From Chloroflexota bacterium (GTDB taxonomy: Bacteria > Chloroflexota > Anaerolineae > Aggregatilineales > Phototrophicaceae): a DNA stretch of 64,000 nt. Under the pieces are notes generated by a model that searched no databases, was not told the DNA's origin, and saw nothing but the letters and a program-made list of their open reading frames with translations. The stretch covers positions 1 to 64,000 of the forward strand of contig JACAER010000026.1 in the NCBI GenBank assembly GCA_013388745.1, in the 5' to 3' direction. Every line of letters begins with the position of its first letter. Positions within the stretch are counted from its first letter, which is position 1. This document shows, piece after piece, positions 52,244 to 60,563 of this stretch. Both the position numbers and the translations under genes were made by a program.

Positions 52244-52696
52244 TCAGTTTTTCTGCGCGTAGGCCGCCAGATTGCGCAGCTCCTCGTTGTACATGCGCGT
52301 CGTCAGCAGGCGCGTGAGGAACTTCTGAATCGCCCCGCCGATACCGTCGCCGCCTTTGAATTCCGTGCTGATCGTCACGCGCGACTGTGTGCCGTCGCCG
52401 AGCGGTTCAACCGTAAAAGTGGTCGAAAGCCCGGTGTCGATGTCGGTTTCCTTCAGCACGCGCCCCGGCTGCGGCTCGCTGACGCGCTGGTGGTACTTAA
52501 ACGTCTGGCCCATGACCAGCAGTTCCAGCCGGAACACCGTGCCGGCGCCTGTGCCGCCATCTTCGATTTTGAGATCGCGGAAATACTGTTTGGGCACAAT
52601 CGCCGGATGGCCGACGCGGTAATCCGCCAGAATCGCGTAGAGCTGTTCGGCACGCCCGGCCATGTCTTGCGACACAGAAATCACAAAAATGGACAT
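52244..52696 (-). CDS. SRPBCC-family (START/polyketide cyclase-like) protein
   Basis: A 150-residue protein with the helix-grip layout of the SRPBCC superfamily: an N-terminal strand MSIFVISVSQDMAGRAEQLYAILADY, a beta sheet (about 50-115), and a long C-terminal helix (GGAIQKFLTRLLTTRMYNEELRNLAAYA). Such proteins bind hydrophobic ligands in an internal cavity; the ligand cannot be predicted. The frame is open 35 codons upstream, but the ATG at 52696 follows GGGGGAG and starts at the usual family position. Confidence 0.8.
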   Translation of the reverse strand: MSIFVISVSQDMAGRAEQLYAILADYRVGHPAIVPKQYFRDLKIEDGGTGAGTVFRLELLVMGQTFKYHQRVSEPQPGRVLKETDIDTGLSTTFTVEPLGDGTQSRVTISTEFKGGDGIGGAIQKFLTRLLTTRMYNEELRNLAAYAQKN

Positions 52697-52784
52697 GTTC
52701 TCTCCCCCAGTGATGGTAAGCTGCGACAATCGCGCAATCCATCTGCGCGATGATTCTAGTCTAACACAACCAATCTTCAAGCGG

Positions 52785-52928
52785 ATGCATTCGCTGCGCA
52801 CGCTCCCGGATGCGATGATGGCGCTGCCCGCGCTGGAAAAACTTGATCTGCGCTGGCTGCATGACCTGGAAAAGCCGCCCGCGTGGATTCCTGACCTTGA
52901 AGCGCGCGGCGGCGTGGTCTATATCTGA
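52785..52928 (+). pseudogene. 3' remnant of a leucine-rich-repeat gene
   Basis: A 47-codon stretch reads one LRR unit (LRTLPDAMMALPALEKLDLRW) followed by the closing cap seen in LRR proteins (PAWIPDLEARGGVVYI) and a stop. The repeats that should precede it are absent, and the upstream sequence is the promoter side of the SRPBCC gene. It is best read as the tail of a deleted gene, with no ribosome site before the ATG at 52785. Confidence 0.45.
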
Positions 52929-53021
52929 GACGGCGGTAGCTGTTTTCGCAGTTCTCAATGTCGCCCAGAGATTCACATGCGCTATACTGAAGCCATCTTA
53001 TATCAATCATCAGGAGCAGGT

Positions 53022-54044
53022 ATGGCTCATTTGCGTCTCAAACCCACGCGCGATGGCTTGCGCGTGCGTCAGACACCGGTGAACGGCGTACCGCTGGCAC
53101 AGGTCAACAGCGCCGATGTTCTCGAAGCGCTCGACAGCGAAGCCGAAGCGCGCGCCAAACTCGCACAACCCGACGCCTGGATTAAGGTGCGCACAGCGGC
53201 GGGCGTGGAAGGCTTTGTCTCGGCGCAGTTCGTACAGGCTGAAAGCAGCGCCGACGCGCCATCTGCCGCCCCTGCTGTGATGGCTGCGACCATCCCCAGC
53301 AGTCCGTCCGCCAGCGTCGCCATGCCCGCGGTGAACGATGAAACGCGCGTGCGCCGCGCCGCTTTTGCCATCACCGCCGCCTTTGAAGGCCATGGCTACG
53401 CCGCCTATCAGAATTATGACAGCGGCATCATCAGCTATGGCCGCTTTCAGTTCACGCTGGCGGGCGGCAGTCTGGCGAACGTCGTTAATATGTATCTCAA
53501 CGCCTCGGTCTCAAAAGTTGCCGAAGACCTGCGCGCCAGCTATCAGCAGCGCCTGATCGCCAAAGATGCCAGCCTGCAAAATGACAGCCGTCTTAAAGAA
53601 CTGCTGCTGCTGGCAGCGGCGGAACAAGCCATGCAGGACGCGCAGGATGAAGCGGCGCGCGTCGGCTACTGGCAGCAGATGCTCGACCTGAGCGCTAACC
53701 CGCGCGGCCTTCAACTGCCGCTCAGCCTGGCGCTGCTGTTCGATATGGCGATCAATCATGGTCTGCGTCATCCGCATCTGGGCAATGCCGAAACGGCGCT
53801 CAACGTGCAGCCGCGCAGTCGCATCGGCGAAAATGGCCTGACCGAACAACAGCTTATCAGCGAAACGGCCAAACAGCGCCGCGATTTTATGTATCGCTTT
53901 GCCGATAAGAACAATCTGCCGGGGCTGAAAGTGCGCGGGGATTTCTGGATGAATCTGGTGACGCAAAACGATTGGACTCTCTCTGGCGGCGTCAACGGCA
54001 CAGTGAACGTCAACGGGCGCATCATTCAGGTGCGCAACCCGTAA
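53022..54044 (+). CDS. SH3-like plus chitosanase-like (GH46-type) protein
   Basis: A 340-residue protein. Residues 1-75 form an SH3-like domain (LKPTRDGLRVRQTP, DAWIKVRTAAGVEGFVSAQFVQ), followed by an Ala/Pro/Ser linker (about 75-110). A helical domain (about 112-315) opens with AITAAFEGHGYAAYQNYDSGIISYGRFQFTLAGGSL, which resembles the catalytic entry of GH46/GH80-like chitosanases (Glu in the first helix, then Asp-x-G). The C-terminus is Asn/Gly-rich. No signal peptide is visible, so cell-wall action would require a non-classical export route. CAGGAGCAGG precedes the ATG at 53022. It converges on nfi with only one base between stops. The N-terminal layout resembles the partial gene at 1-386. 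Confidence 0.6.
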   Translation: MAHLRLKPTRDGLRVRQTPVNGVPLAQVNSADVLEALDSEAEARAKLAQPDAWIKVRTAAGVEGFVSAQFVQAESSADAPSAAPAVMAATIPSSPSASVAMPAVNDETRVRRAAFAITAAFEGHGYAAYQNYDSGIISYGRFQFTLAGGSLANVVNMYLNASVSKVAEDLRASYQQRLIAKDASLQNDSRLKELLLLAAAEQAMQDAQDEAARVGYWQQMLDLSANPRGLQLPLSLALLFDMAINHGLRHPHLGNAETALNVQPRSRIGENGLTEQQLISETAKQRRDFMYRFADKNNLPGLKVRGDFWMNLVTQNDWTLSGGVNGTVNVNGRIIQVRNP

Positions 54045-54045
54045 T

Positions 54046-54720
54046 TCAGGCGCTGCTCGCTGCGTTATGGGCGTGGCGAATCGGTTCCGGCAGGCGGTAG
54101 CGCGTGGTGCAGCGCAGCACCAGTTCCACCGCGCTTTGTAAGTCGATCAGATGGCCGGGCGAAATGTAAACGGGTTTGACGCCTGCCCGCGTGCGCACAA
54201 TCTTGCCGATCACTTCACCGCGATCTACCAGATCGGCGGCGCTGCCTTTATCATGTGCTGGCTCGCTGTAAGCGCCGACCAAGAGCGTTTTGCCGCAGCC
54301 AATCGTCGGTTTTTGCAGCCACAGCCCCATATGGGTGGCGATTCCGATACGGCGCGGATGCGCGCGTCCCATGCCGTCGAAAATGAACACATCCGGCTCA
54401 TGCCGCAACTGCGCGAAGGCCTGCTCCAGAACGGGGCCTTCGCGGAAGCTCAGCAGGCCAGGAATGTAGGGAAATGGCGTCGGCATCCGCGCGCGCGCCA
54501 CTTCCACAAGCTGTAGATCGGGGAAATTCAACACCACCACCGCGCCCTGAGACATGGCCTGTCCGTCGTCCGATTGGACGCTGACATCAACGCCCGCGAC
54601 CAGTTTGACACGCTTCATGTCCAGCGGTAGATCGTAGACCGCCGCACTGGCCATTTGTTTTTGCAGCGCGATGGCCTCCTCTGGCCGGATATTCCAGGCA
54701 TGCTGAGGCTGGATATGCAT
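54046..54720 (-). CDS. nfi: Endonuclease V (deoxyinosine 3'-endonuclease)
   Basis: A 224-residue endonuclease V, which nicks DNA one base 3' of deoxyinosine formed by adenine deamination. The catalytic residues are in place: Asp in VAGVDVSV (Asp45), the Glu of PYIPGLLSFREGP and the Asp of FDGMGRAHPRRIGIATHMG. The substrate-binding GCGKTLLVG and SPGHLIDL segments are also present. The length is the family norm. The ATG lies only two bases after the ftsK stop, so the repair enzyme is co-transcribed with the chromosome translocase. Confidence 0.93.
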   Translation of the reverse strand: MHIQPQHAWNIRPEEAIALQKQMASAAVYDLPLDMKRVKLVAGVDVSVQSDDGQAMSQGAVVVLNFPDLQLVEVARARMPTPFPYIPGLLSFREGPVLEQAFAQLRHEPDVFIFDGMGRAHPRRIGIATHMGLWLQKPTIGCGKTLLVGAYSEPAHDKGSAADLVDRGEVIGKIVRTRAGVKPVYISPGHLIDLQSAVELVLRCTTRYRLPEPIRHAHNAASSA

Positions 54721-54722
54721 GA

Positions 54723-57700
54723 TTAATCTTTGGAGGGCAGCACGTCGCGCGGCTTGCTGCCGCTTTCCGCCGGGCCGACCACGCCGCGTTCCTCCATCAG
54801 GTCGATCAAGCGGGCAGCGCGCGTATAACCGATGCGCAGCCGCCGCTGCAAGAGCGATACCGATGCCTTGTTCAGCTTGCGCACGAGATCGACAGCTTCT
54901 TCGTACATGTCGTCCTCGCCGTCGCCGTCGGCGTCTTCGATCTCGTCGTCATAGCCATCTTCATCTTCGTCTTCTCTGGCCGCGCCGCGATCACGATCCC
55001 AGAAGGCCTGCTGCATCGGGGGGGCGACACGCGGCGGCTGTGCGGGCGCGCTGGCCGAACGCGGCGGTGATGCCGGGTCGCTGGCGAGCGTCTTATCCAG
55101 CACCAACTGCGGCACAGACATCGGCCCGGCCTCGTCGGTCTGCTGTTTCCAGTAGCGCACGATGTTGCCGATTTCGATGTCGGAGACGTACACGCCCTGC
55201 AAGCGCACGGGCGCGGGCGAATCGCCGCTCATATAGAGCATATCGCCGCGTCCCAGCAGGCGTTCAGCGCCCGGCTGGTCGAGGATCACGCGGCTGTCTA
55301 CGCTGCTGGCGACAGCGAAGGCGATACGCGCCGGGAAGTTGGCTTTAATCAAACCGGTCACGACATCCACCGATGGGCGCTGCGTAGCGATCACCAGATG
55401 GATACCGGTGGCGCGTGCCAGCGCCGCGATACGGGTGATGACGCGCTCGGTTTCGTCCGGCGCCAGCATCATCAGGTCGGCCAATTCGTCGATGATGACG
55501 ATGATGTAGGGCATGAACTCGGCGTCGGGGGCCAGATGCTGGTTGAAGTCTTCGATATTGCGCGCGCCGGCCTGGCTGAAGCGTTTGTAGCGCTCGTCCA
55601 TTTCGCGCGTGACCCACTTGAGCACACCGACGATGCGTTCCAGTTCCACCACCACTGGCGCGATCAGATGCGGGATGCCGTTGTAACCCGTGAGTTCGAC
55701 GCGCTTGGGGTCTACCATGATGAACTTCAGGTGTTCCGGGCTGTTGCGCAGCACCAGACTGCTGATGATGGCGTTGACGCACACCGATTTACCGGAACCC
55801 GTCGTGCCGGCGATCAACAGATGCGGCATTGAGTCGAGATTCGCCGCCACAGGGGTGCCGTCCACACTCTGGCCCAGCGCGATCGTCAGCGGCGAGTCGA
55901 TTTTCTTAAACTCGTCCGAGTCCATCACATCGCGCAGGCTGACCAGCGCCGCTTCTTCGTTCGGCACTTCCACACCGACGAAGCCTTTGCCCGGCACCGG
56001 GGCTTCGATGCGGATCGATTTCGCGCCCAGCGCCAGTTGCAGGTCTTTGTCCAGCGCAGCGATCGCACTTACTTTGATGCGGTTCTTTTTGCCAGAACGC
56101 GACATCAGATAATCCGGCTCGACGCCGAACTGCGTAATCACCGGGCCGGTGTTGATCTCCACCACTTTACCGGGCGCGCCGAAGCTTTGCAGTGTTTCTT
56201 CGATGATGCGCGCGCGCTGCGACAAAAATTCACGGTCGAAATCCTGGTCAGAACCGCTGGCGAGCAGGGTTTGGAAATTCGGCAGTTTCCACTCGCGTTT
56301 GGGCTTGCGCACCGTTTGCGCCCCAAAAATCGAAGTGGGCGCGGCGGGCGCAGGCGCGGGCGGGGTATCCGGGTGCCCGGTGGGAATGCTGATTTTAGGG
56401 GCGGCGGCGACCGCCGGGCCGGCAGGCGCGAAAGCGCCTGGTTTTTTGTCCTCAGCTTCTTTTGCCCCGCCGCCGACCACGCTGGCGCTGACAGTCGCCG
56501 CCGGCTTATCGCTGTGTTCGCCAAAGCTGAAAGGCCGCACACGCGCCCCCATCCCTGCGGCGGGTGTTTCGCCCGGTTTGGCGGGAGTTTGGGCAGACTT
56601 CTCGCTTTCGCCTGGTTTTGTGCCGGCCAGCGGGGTAGTCGTGGCCGCAGGCGGCGTGGCCGTGCCAGAGCGCAGCGCGTTCAGGCGTTCCATGCGTTCC
56701 GATAGACTGCTGCCCGCGGGCGGCGCGACGGGCGGCGCGGCTTTTTGCGCCTCGTTTTCGCCGGCAGGCGTTGTGGCTGACGGCGAAAGCGGGCTGGCGG
56801 GGCGCGGCGCGGGGCCAAGCCCCTTGGGGCGCGCCGGCGATAAATCCAGGGCCGGCTCTTCTTCGTCTGTTTCGTCATCTTCGTCAAACGGACGCGGCAG
56901 CGGCGAAAGCGGCGCGGCAGCAGGCCGGCTGAACGGGCTGGGCGCGGCTGCCGCTGCCGAGCGTTCCGGCGCGCCGGGACGCAGCAGCTCACCCCGCCGC
57001 GCAGAGGGTTCTTCGCCGGGTTTGGCTGCCGCCGGCGGTGTCGTCGGCAGTGGGGGCGCAGCGGGACGCGGGGCTGTCACGGATGACGTGGGCGATGCAG
57101 GCGCGGCGCCGCCCGACGCTGGTTTTTCCGCGCCGGGACGGTTGAACAGACGGCTGGCGAGACTGCCGGCGGCCTGCTGGGTGCTGGCGGCAGGCGTGCT
57201 GGCTTCAGCGGGCTTGGATTCTGAGCGGCCAAACAAACGGCTGCTCAAGCTGGTCGCAGCGGCGGCAGCTTTTTCGCCCGGCGCGGATGTGACAGGCGGC
57301 GCGGCGGGCGTTTCTGTGCTGCTCTTGCCGCCCAACATGCCGCGCAAACGCGCGCCCACACCGCCACTGGGCGCTTCTTCTTCTTTTTTCTCTGGCGTGA
57401 TGCTGGCTGTCGCGGCAGGGATCGCCGGGCTGGGCGTCCCCGCCACACCGGGCGGACGCGGGGGCTGTGCGCCTTCGACCTTCAACATTTCGCTGCGGCC
57501 ACCCAAACGCATCGGAATACTGCGTTCTTCGGCGGGCGTCGTCGGCACGTTCATAGCGACAGACGTCGCAGCAGGCGCGGGCAGTGCCCCTGCGGGCGCT
57601 GCCGCTGGCAGCTCAGAAGGCGCGGGCCGGGACACGGCGATTTGTGGCGCGGCGGCCTGCTGTGCGGCGAGCGCCGCTTGCTGCGCAGCCCGCTGTGTCT

Positions 57701-59849
57701 GTAATTCCGCGATGCGTGCGCTGCGGCGCTGGCGCTGCCGTTTCAGCGAGTCGTTGAAGCTGCGCCACAGGCTGATAATCACGATGGCGACTTCTGATGC
57801 GCTCAGATCGGCGAACAGCATGAAGCCAATGAACATCCAGCCTAACACAGTGAAAAACGCGCCGACTTCGGTGATATTGCTGACGAGGAAATAATAAAGC
57901 TGCCCGCCAAGCCACCCACCGCCGGCACGATAGGCCTCATACGACACCTGCACCTGCATGCGCAGATCGTTCAGCGTTTGCACCGCGCGATCACCGGTGT
58001 AGTTCAGCGATTCGATAAACTGAAAAGCAACCAGCAGGCCGACGTAAATCATCACCACGCCGATCACACGCAGCGGTTCGATGACCGGCGCTTGATCGCC
58101 GAAATGTCGCATAATCAACCACAGGCCAACCACCAACAGGCCGACAGGCACGGCCAGCGCGCCCCAGCCCAACATACGCCCCAGCCACAGGTTAAGCTGC
58201 CCGGTGATCGCACCCTGATTGGTCGAAAGGGCGCTGAAGAACACGATCAGCGAAGCAAACACACACACCACACCCAGAATATCGAGCTTGGTGTCGAGGC
58301 TCATCCCCTCGCTTTTTCTGACTTCCGGCACTTTAGCGGCGCGCGGTTTTTTGCTGGCTTTGGCGTCTTTTCTGCCGAACAGTGGGAGACTTTGCGTCAA
58401 GGCGGCGAAACGCGCCCCCAGCCCGCCAGGAGCCGGTTTAGCGGCGGGTTTTGCGCTGCTGGCCGCGCCGCTTGTAGTCTGTGTGCCTGTCGCGCGCTGG
58501 CCGAACGGCGACTGCCTGGAAGCGCCCGCCGAGGGCAAGGGATTGCTGGGTGACGAGGGACGCACACCGCTGGGCGATGATGAGGTTGTCCCGCCGGGGC
58601 CGCCGGATGCGCCGTAGCGCGATGCGCCGCCGTAGCCGCTGCTCCCCGCGCCGGGGGACATCGGCGATGAGCCGGGACGCGCGCCGCTGTCGCCGGGTCT
58701 TTTCGGATCGTCTTTTTTTTCTTCGGTCTTGCCGCCGCCAAAGCGTGAGGCGATGCCGCTGGTCAGCCCGCTCAAACGCGCGCCGATGCCGCCACCGCCG
58801 TCGTCCTTTTTCGCGCCGGGTCTTTTCGGATCGTCTTTTTTTTCTTCGGTCTTGCCGCCGCCAAAGCGCGAGGCAAGGCCGCTGGTCAGCCCGCCCAAAC
58901 GCGCGCCGATGCCGCCACCGCCTTCGTCCTTTTTCGCGTCGGGTTTTTTGGTGTCTTTGTCTTTTTTATCGTCTTTTTTTTCTTCGCCGCCGCGCAGACC
59001 ACCGGCGACACCGCTCAAGCGCGCGCCAAAACCGCTCTGCGCCGGAGCATCTTTTTTCTCGTCGGTGGGCTTTTTAGGGTCAGCGCCGGGTTTGCGTTCT
59101 TCAGGCCTGCCGGATGTTTCCGCCGGGCTGCGCAGCGAACCGCTCAGTCCGCCGCTGCCGGGATAGCGCGCGCTGAGGTCGCCGCGGCTAATGGACGAGC
59201 CGGAAGACGAACCGGGCGCATCTGGGCTGCGTATCGGGCTGCCGGGCGCAGACGGACGCGCGCCGGGCGCGCCGCCGCCGCTGGAAGGATTGTAGCGTGG
59301 CACGGCGGGCTGTTCGCCTGTATCGCGGTTTGGGCCGACACTGCCGGGTAAACGCGATGACAAACCGCCGCCCGATGACGATCCGCTGCCGCTGGAAGGA
59401 TTGTAGCGCGGCGCGGCGGGCTGTTCGCCTGTATCGCGGTTTGGGCCGACACTGCCGGGTAAACGCGATGACAAACCGCCGCCCGACGATGACCCACTGC
59501 CGCCAGAGGGGCTAAAACGCGAACCGGGACTGCTGGGACTCTGGGGGCCGCCGGGCGATGACGGGCGCAGGCCGCTGCCAGAGCCGCTTCCCCCAGAACC
59601 TGCTTCGCTGCCACTGCCAAAACGGCTGCCATAAGCGCTGGAAGCGGCGCTCGAACCGGGCAGACCGGAACGCAAGCCACCCGACCCACTGCCAGAGCCG
59701 CTGCTGGTGTAGGGGCTGAAGCGTGAACGGTCTAGACGTGACCCTGCATCGTCATCGTCGTCTTCGTCCGCTTCTTCGTCGTCATCGACATCGCGATAAC
59801 GGTCGTCATCATCGTCGCGCGGATATTCGTCCTCACCAAAGCGACCCAT
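54723..59849 (-). CDS. ftsK: DNA translocase FtsK/SpoIIIE with very long low-complexity extension
   Basis: A 1708-residue chromosome translocase. Residues 1-515 are a charged, Ser/Gly/Pro-rich extension with internal repeats. Four to five membrane helices follow (about 525-690; LDILGVVCVFASLIVFFSAL first), then a second low-complexity linker (about 720-1190). The motor has Walker A GTTGSGKSV near 1352, followed by MVDPKRVEL and Walker B IIVIIDELADLMM. The C-terminal gamma domain (about 1630-1708; ARLIDLMEERGVVGPAESGS) reads polar DNA motifs. FtsK normally starts with its membrane helices and is about 750-1330 residues long, so a 515-residue cytoplasmic leader is unusual. The frame is consistently open and the repeats keep it. 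Confidence 0.9.
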   Translation of the reverse strand: MGRFGEDEYPRDDDDDRYRDVDDDEEADEDDDDDAGSRLDRSRFSPYTSSGSGSGSGGLRSGLPGSSAASSAYGSRFGSGSEAGSGGSGSGSGLRPSSPGGPQSPSSPGSRFSPSGGSGSSSGGGLSSRLPGSVGPNRDTGEQPAAPRYNPSSGSGSSSGGGLSSRLPGSVGPNRDTGEQPAVPRYNPSSGGGAPGARPSAPGSPIRSPDAPGSSSGSSISRGDLSARYPGSGGLSGSLRSPAETSGRPEERKPGADPKKPTDEKKDAPAQSGFGARLSGVAGGLRGGEEKKDDKKDKDTKKPDAKKDEGGGGIGARLGGLTSGLASRFGGGKTEEKKDDPKRPGAKKDDGGGGIGARLSGLTSGIASRFGGGKTEEKKDDPKRPGDSGARPGSSPMSPGAGSSGYGGASRYGASGGPGGTTSSSPSGVRPSSPSNPLPSAGASRQSPFGQRATGTQTTSGAASSAKPAAKPAPGGLGARFAALTQSLPLFGRKDAKASKKPRAAKVPEVRKSEGMSLDTKLDILGVVCVFASLIVFFSALSTNQGAITGQLNLWLGRMLGWGALAVPVGLLVVGLWLIMRHFGDQAPVIEPLRVIGVVMIYVGLLVAFQFIESLNYTGDRAVQTLNDLRMQVQVSYEAYRAGGGWLGGQLYYFLVSNITEVGAFFTVLGWMFIGFMLFADLSASEVAIVIISLWRSFNDSLKRQRQRRSARIAELQTQRAAQQAALAAQQAAAPQIAVSRPAPSELPAAAPAGALPAPAATSVAMNVPTTPAEERSIPMRLGGRSEMLKVEGAQPPRPPGVAGTPSPAIPAATASITPEKKEEEAPSGGVGARLRGMLGGKSSTETPAAPPVTSAPGEKAAAAATSLSSRLFGRSESKPAEASTPAASTQQAAGSLASRLFNRPGAEKPASGGAAPASPTSSVTAPRPAAPPLPTTPPAAAKPGEEPSARRGELLRPGAPERSAAAAAPSPFSRPAAAPLSPLPRPFDEDDETDEEEPALDLSPARPKGLGPAPRPASPLSPSATTPAGENEAQKAAPPVAPPAGSSLSERMERLNALRSGTATPPAATTTPLAGTKPGESEKSAQTPAKPGETPAAGMGARVRPFSFGEHSDKPAATVSASVVGGGAKEAEDKKPGAFAPAGPAVAAAPKISIPTGHPDTPPAPAPAAPTSIFGAQTVRKPKREWKLPNFQTLLASGSDQDFDREFLSQRARIIEETLQSFGAPGKVVEINTGPVITQFGVEPDYLMSRSGKKNRIKVSAIAALDKDLQLALGAKSIRIEAPVPGKGFVGVEVPNEEAALVSLRDVMDSDEFKKIDSPLTIALGQSVDGTPVAANLDSMPHLLIAGTTGSGKSVCVNAIISSLVLRNSPEHLKFIMVDPKRVELTGYNGIPHLIAPVVVELERIVGVLKWVTREMDERYKRFSQAGARNIEDFNQHLAPDAEFMPYIIVIIDELADLMMLAPDETERVITRIAALARATGIHLVIATQRPSVDVVTGLIKANFPARIAFAVASSVDSRVILDQPGAERLLGRGDMLYMSGDSPAPVRLQGVYVSDIEIGNIVRYWKQQTDEAGPMSVPQLVLDKTLASDPASPPRSASAPAQPPRVAPPMQQAFWDRDRGAAREDEDEDGYDDEIEDADGDGEDDMYEEAVDLVRKLNKASVSLLQRRLRIGYTRAARLIDLMEERGVVGPAESGSKPRDVLPSKD
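58690..59040 (-). repeat. Three tandem 123-bp repeats within ftsK
   Basis: A 41-codon unit encoding RLxGLTSGxASRFGGGKTEEKKDDPKRPG and a KKDxGGGGIGA linker occurs twice almost identically (period 123 bases, copies beginning near 58698 and 58821 on the + coordinate) and a third time in diverged form up to about 59040. The near identity at DNA level indicates recent duplication or gene conversion. Confidence 0.8.
59281..59502 (-). repeat. Two tandem 111-bp repeats within ftsK
   Basis: A 37-codon unit (SGSSSGGGLSSRLPGS, VGPNRDTGEQPA, PRYNPS) occurs twice with a 111-base period. The two copies differ at only a few positions. The period is a multiple of three, so copy-number change would keep the frame. 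Confidence 0.85.
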
Positions 59850-60038
59850 AGCTTAGAATCCTGTTACTCAACCGACAGAACAGGGGGTTTTTGACAACTT
59901 ACATCCCCCCTAAAGCATAGCATAGTTTTCGCTTTTTAGCGATAAGAATAGCACAAAAATTCTATTTGCAACGAAAAAGAAACGAGTCAGAAAAATTTGC
60001 GTTATAATACTTGAAAGCGATCAACTGGGAAGCAAGCT

Positions 60039-60497
60039 ATGGCGAACGCTGCTGGAATGCTGTGGTATGTCAATAACGAGTATCGCAAACGACTGGCGCA
60101 AGCGCAGACAAGCTGCGGGCTGCTGCGCGAACTGCTGCGCCAGTGGTGGGCAGAATCCGATTCGGCGCGGGCGACACACTATGCGCTCGACGAGATCACC
60201 GCGCTTACTGACGAGCATCGCCACTGGCGCAGCCAGCACTATTATGACCCCGCGCAGAACGGACGTATGGTGCAAGGCGAACGTGACATCACCCGCGCGC
60301 TCTCTCATTTTCACCGTATGCGGCTGGCGCACATCCCCCGCCTGCAAAATCTGCGCGCAATCTTCGACCAGATCGAGCGCCCCAACCCGCAAATCACCCA
60401 GCTTTCCAGCGGGGACGATCTCTGGGAGCGGGCGCTGCTGGCACTCGACGATCTGACGCAATTTCAGGATTATCTGGAAGCGCTGCGCGCGAGCTGA
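60039..60497 (+). CDS. Small helical protein of unknown function
   Basis: A 152-residue soluble, mainly helical protein rich in Arg, Gln and Trp (MLWYVNNEYRKRLAQAQTSCGLLRELLRQWW). No signal peptide, membrane segment or motif I recognise. A TATAAT box lies at 60003-60008 without a good -35. It is divergent from ftsK and convergent with the kinase-receiver gene. The even residue composition and codon use support a real gene. Confidence 0.55.
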   Translation: MANAAGMLWYVNNEYRKRLAQAQTSCGLLRELLRQWWAESDSARATHYALDEITALTDEHRHWRSQHYYDPAQNGRMVQGERDITRALSHFHRMRLAHIPRLQNLRAIFDQIERPNPQITQLSSGDDLWERALLALDDLTQFQDYLEALRAS

Positions 60498-60514
60498 ACA
60501 CCTGAAGCCCGGCG

Positions 60515-60545
60515 AAAAAAGCGAACAGGGGAGCGAAGTCCCCTG
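60515..60545 (-). terminator. Terminator of the kinase-receiver gene
   Basis: On the reverse strand the perfect stem CAGGGGA/TCCCCTG with a 6-base loop is followed within a few bases by TTTTTT, about 20 bases after the stop at 60564. It also lies just past the convergent gene at 60497. Confidence 0.6.
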
Positions 60546-60563
60546 CTGCGCCTGGCGGCGCTG

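Noticed and set aside
56149-57894. A 581-codon + strand frame rich in Gly, Ala and Ser opposite the ftsK linker.
   Set aside because: It arises from the low-complexity GC-rich ftsK linker; the + strand reading has no start signal and no motif.
58690-59502. The periodic repeats in ftsK considered as a CRISPR array.
   Set aside because: Units are 111-123 bases, in frame and without unique spacers; no cas gene is nearby.
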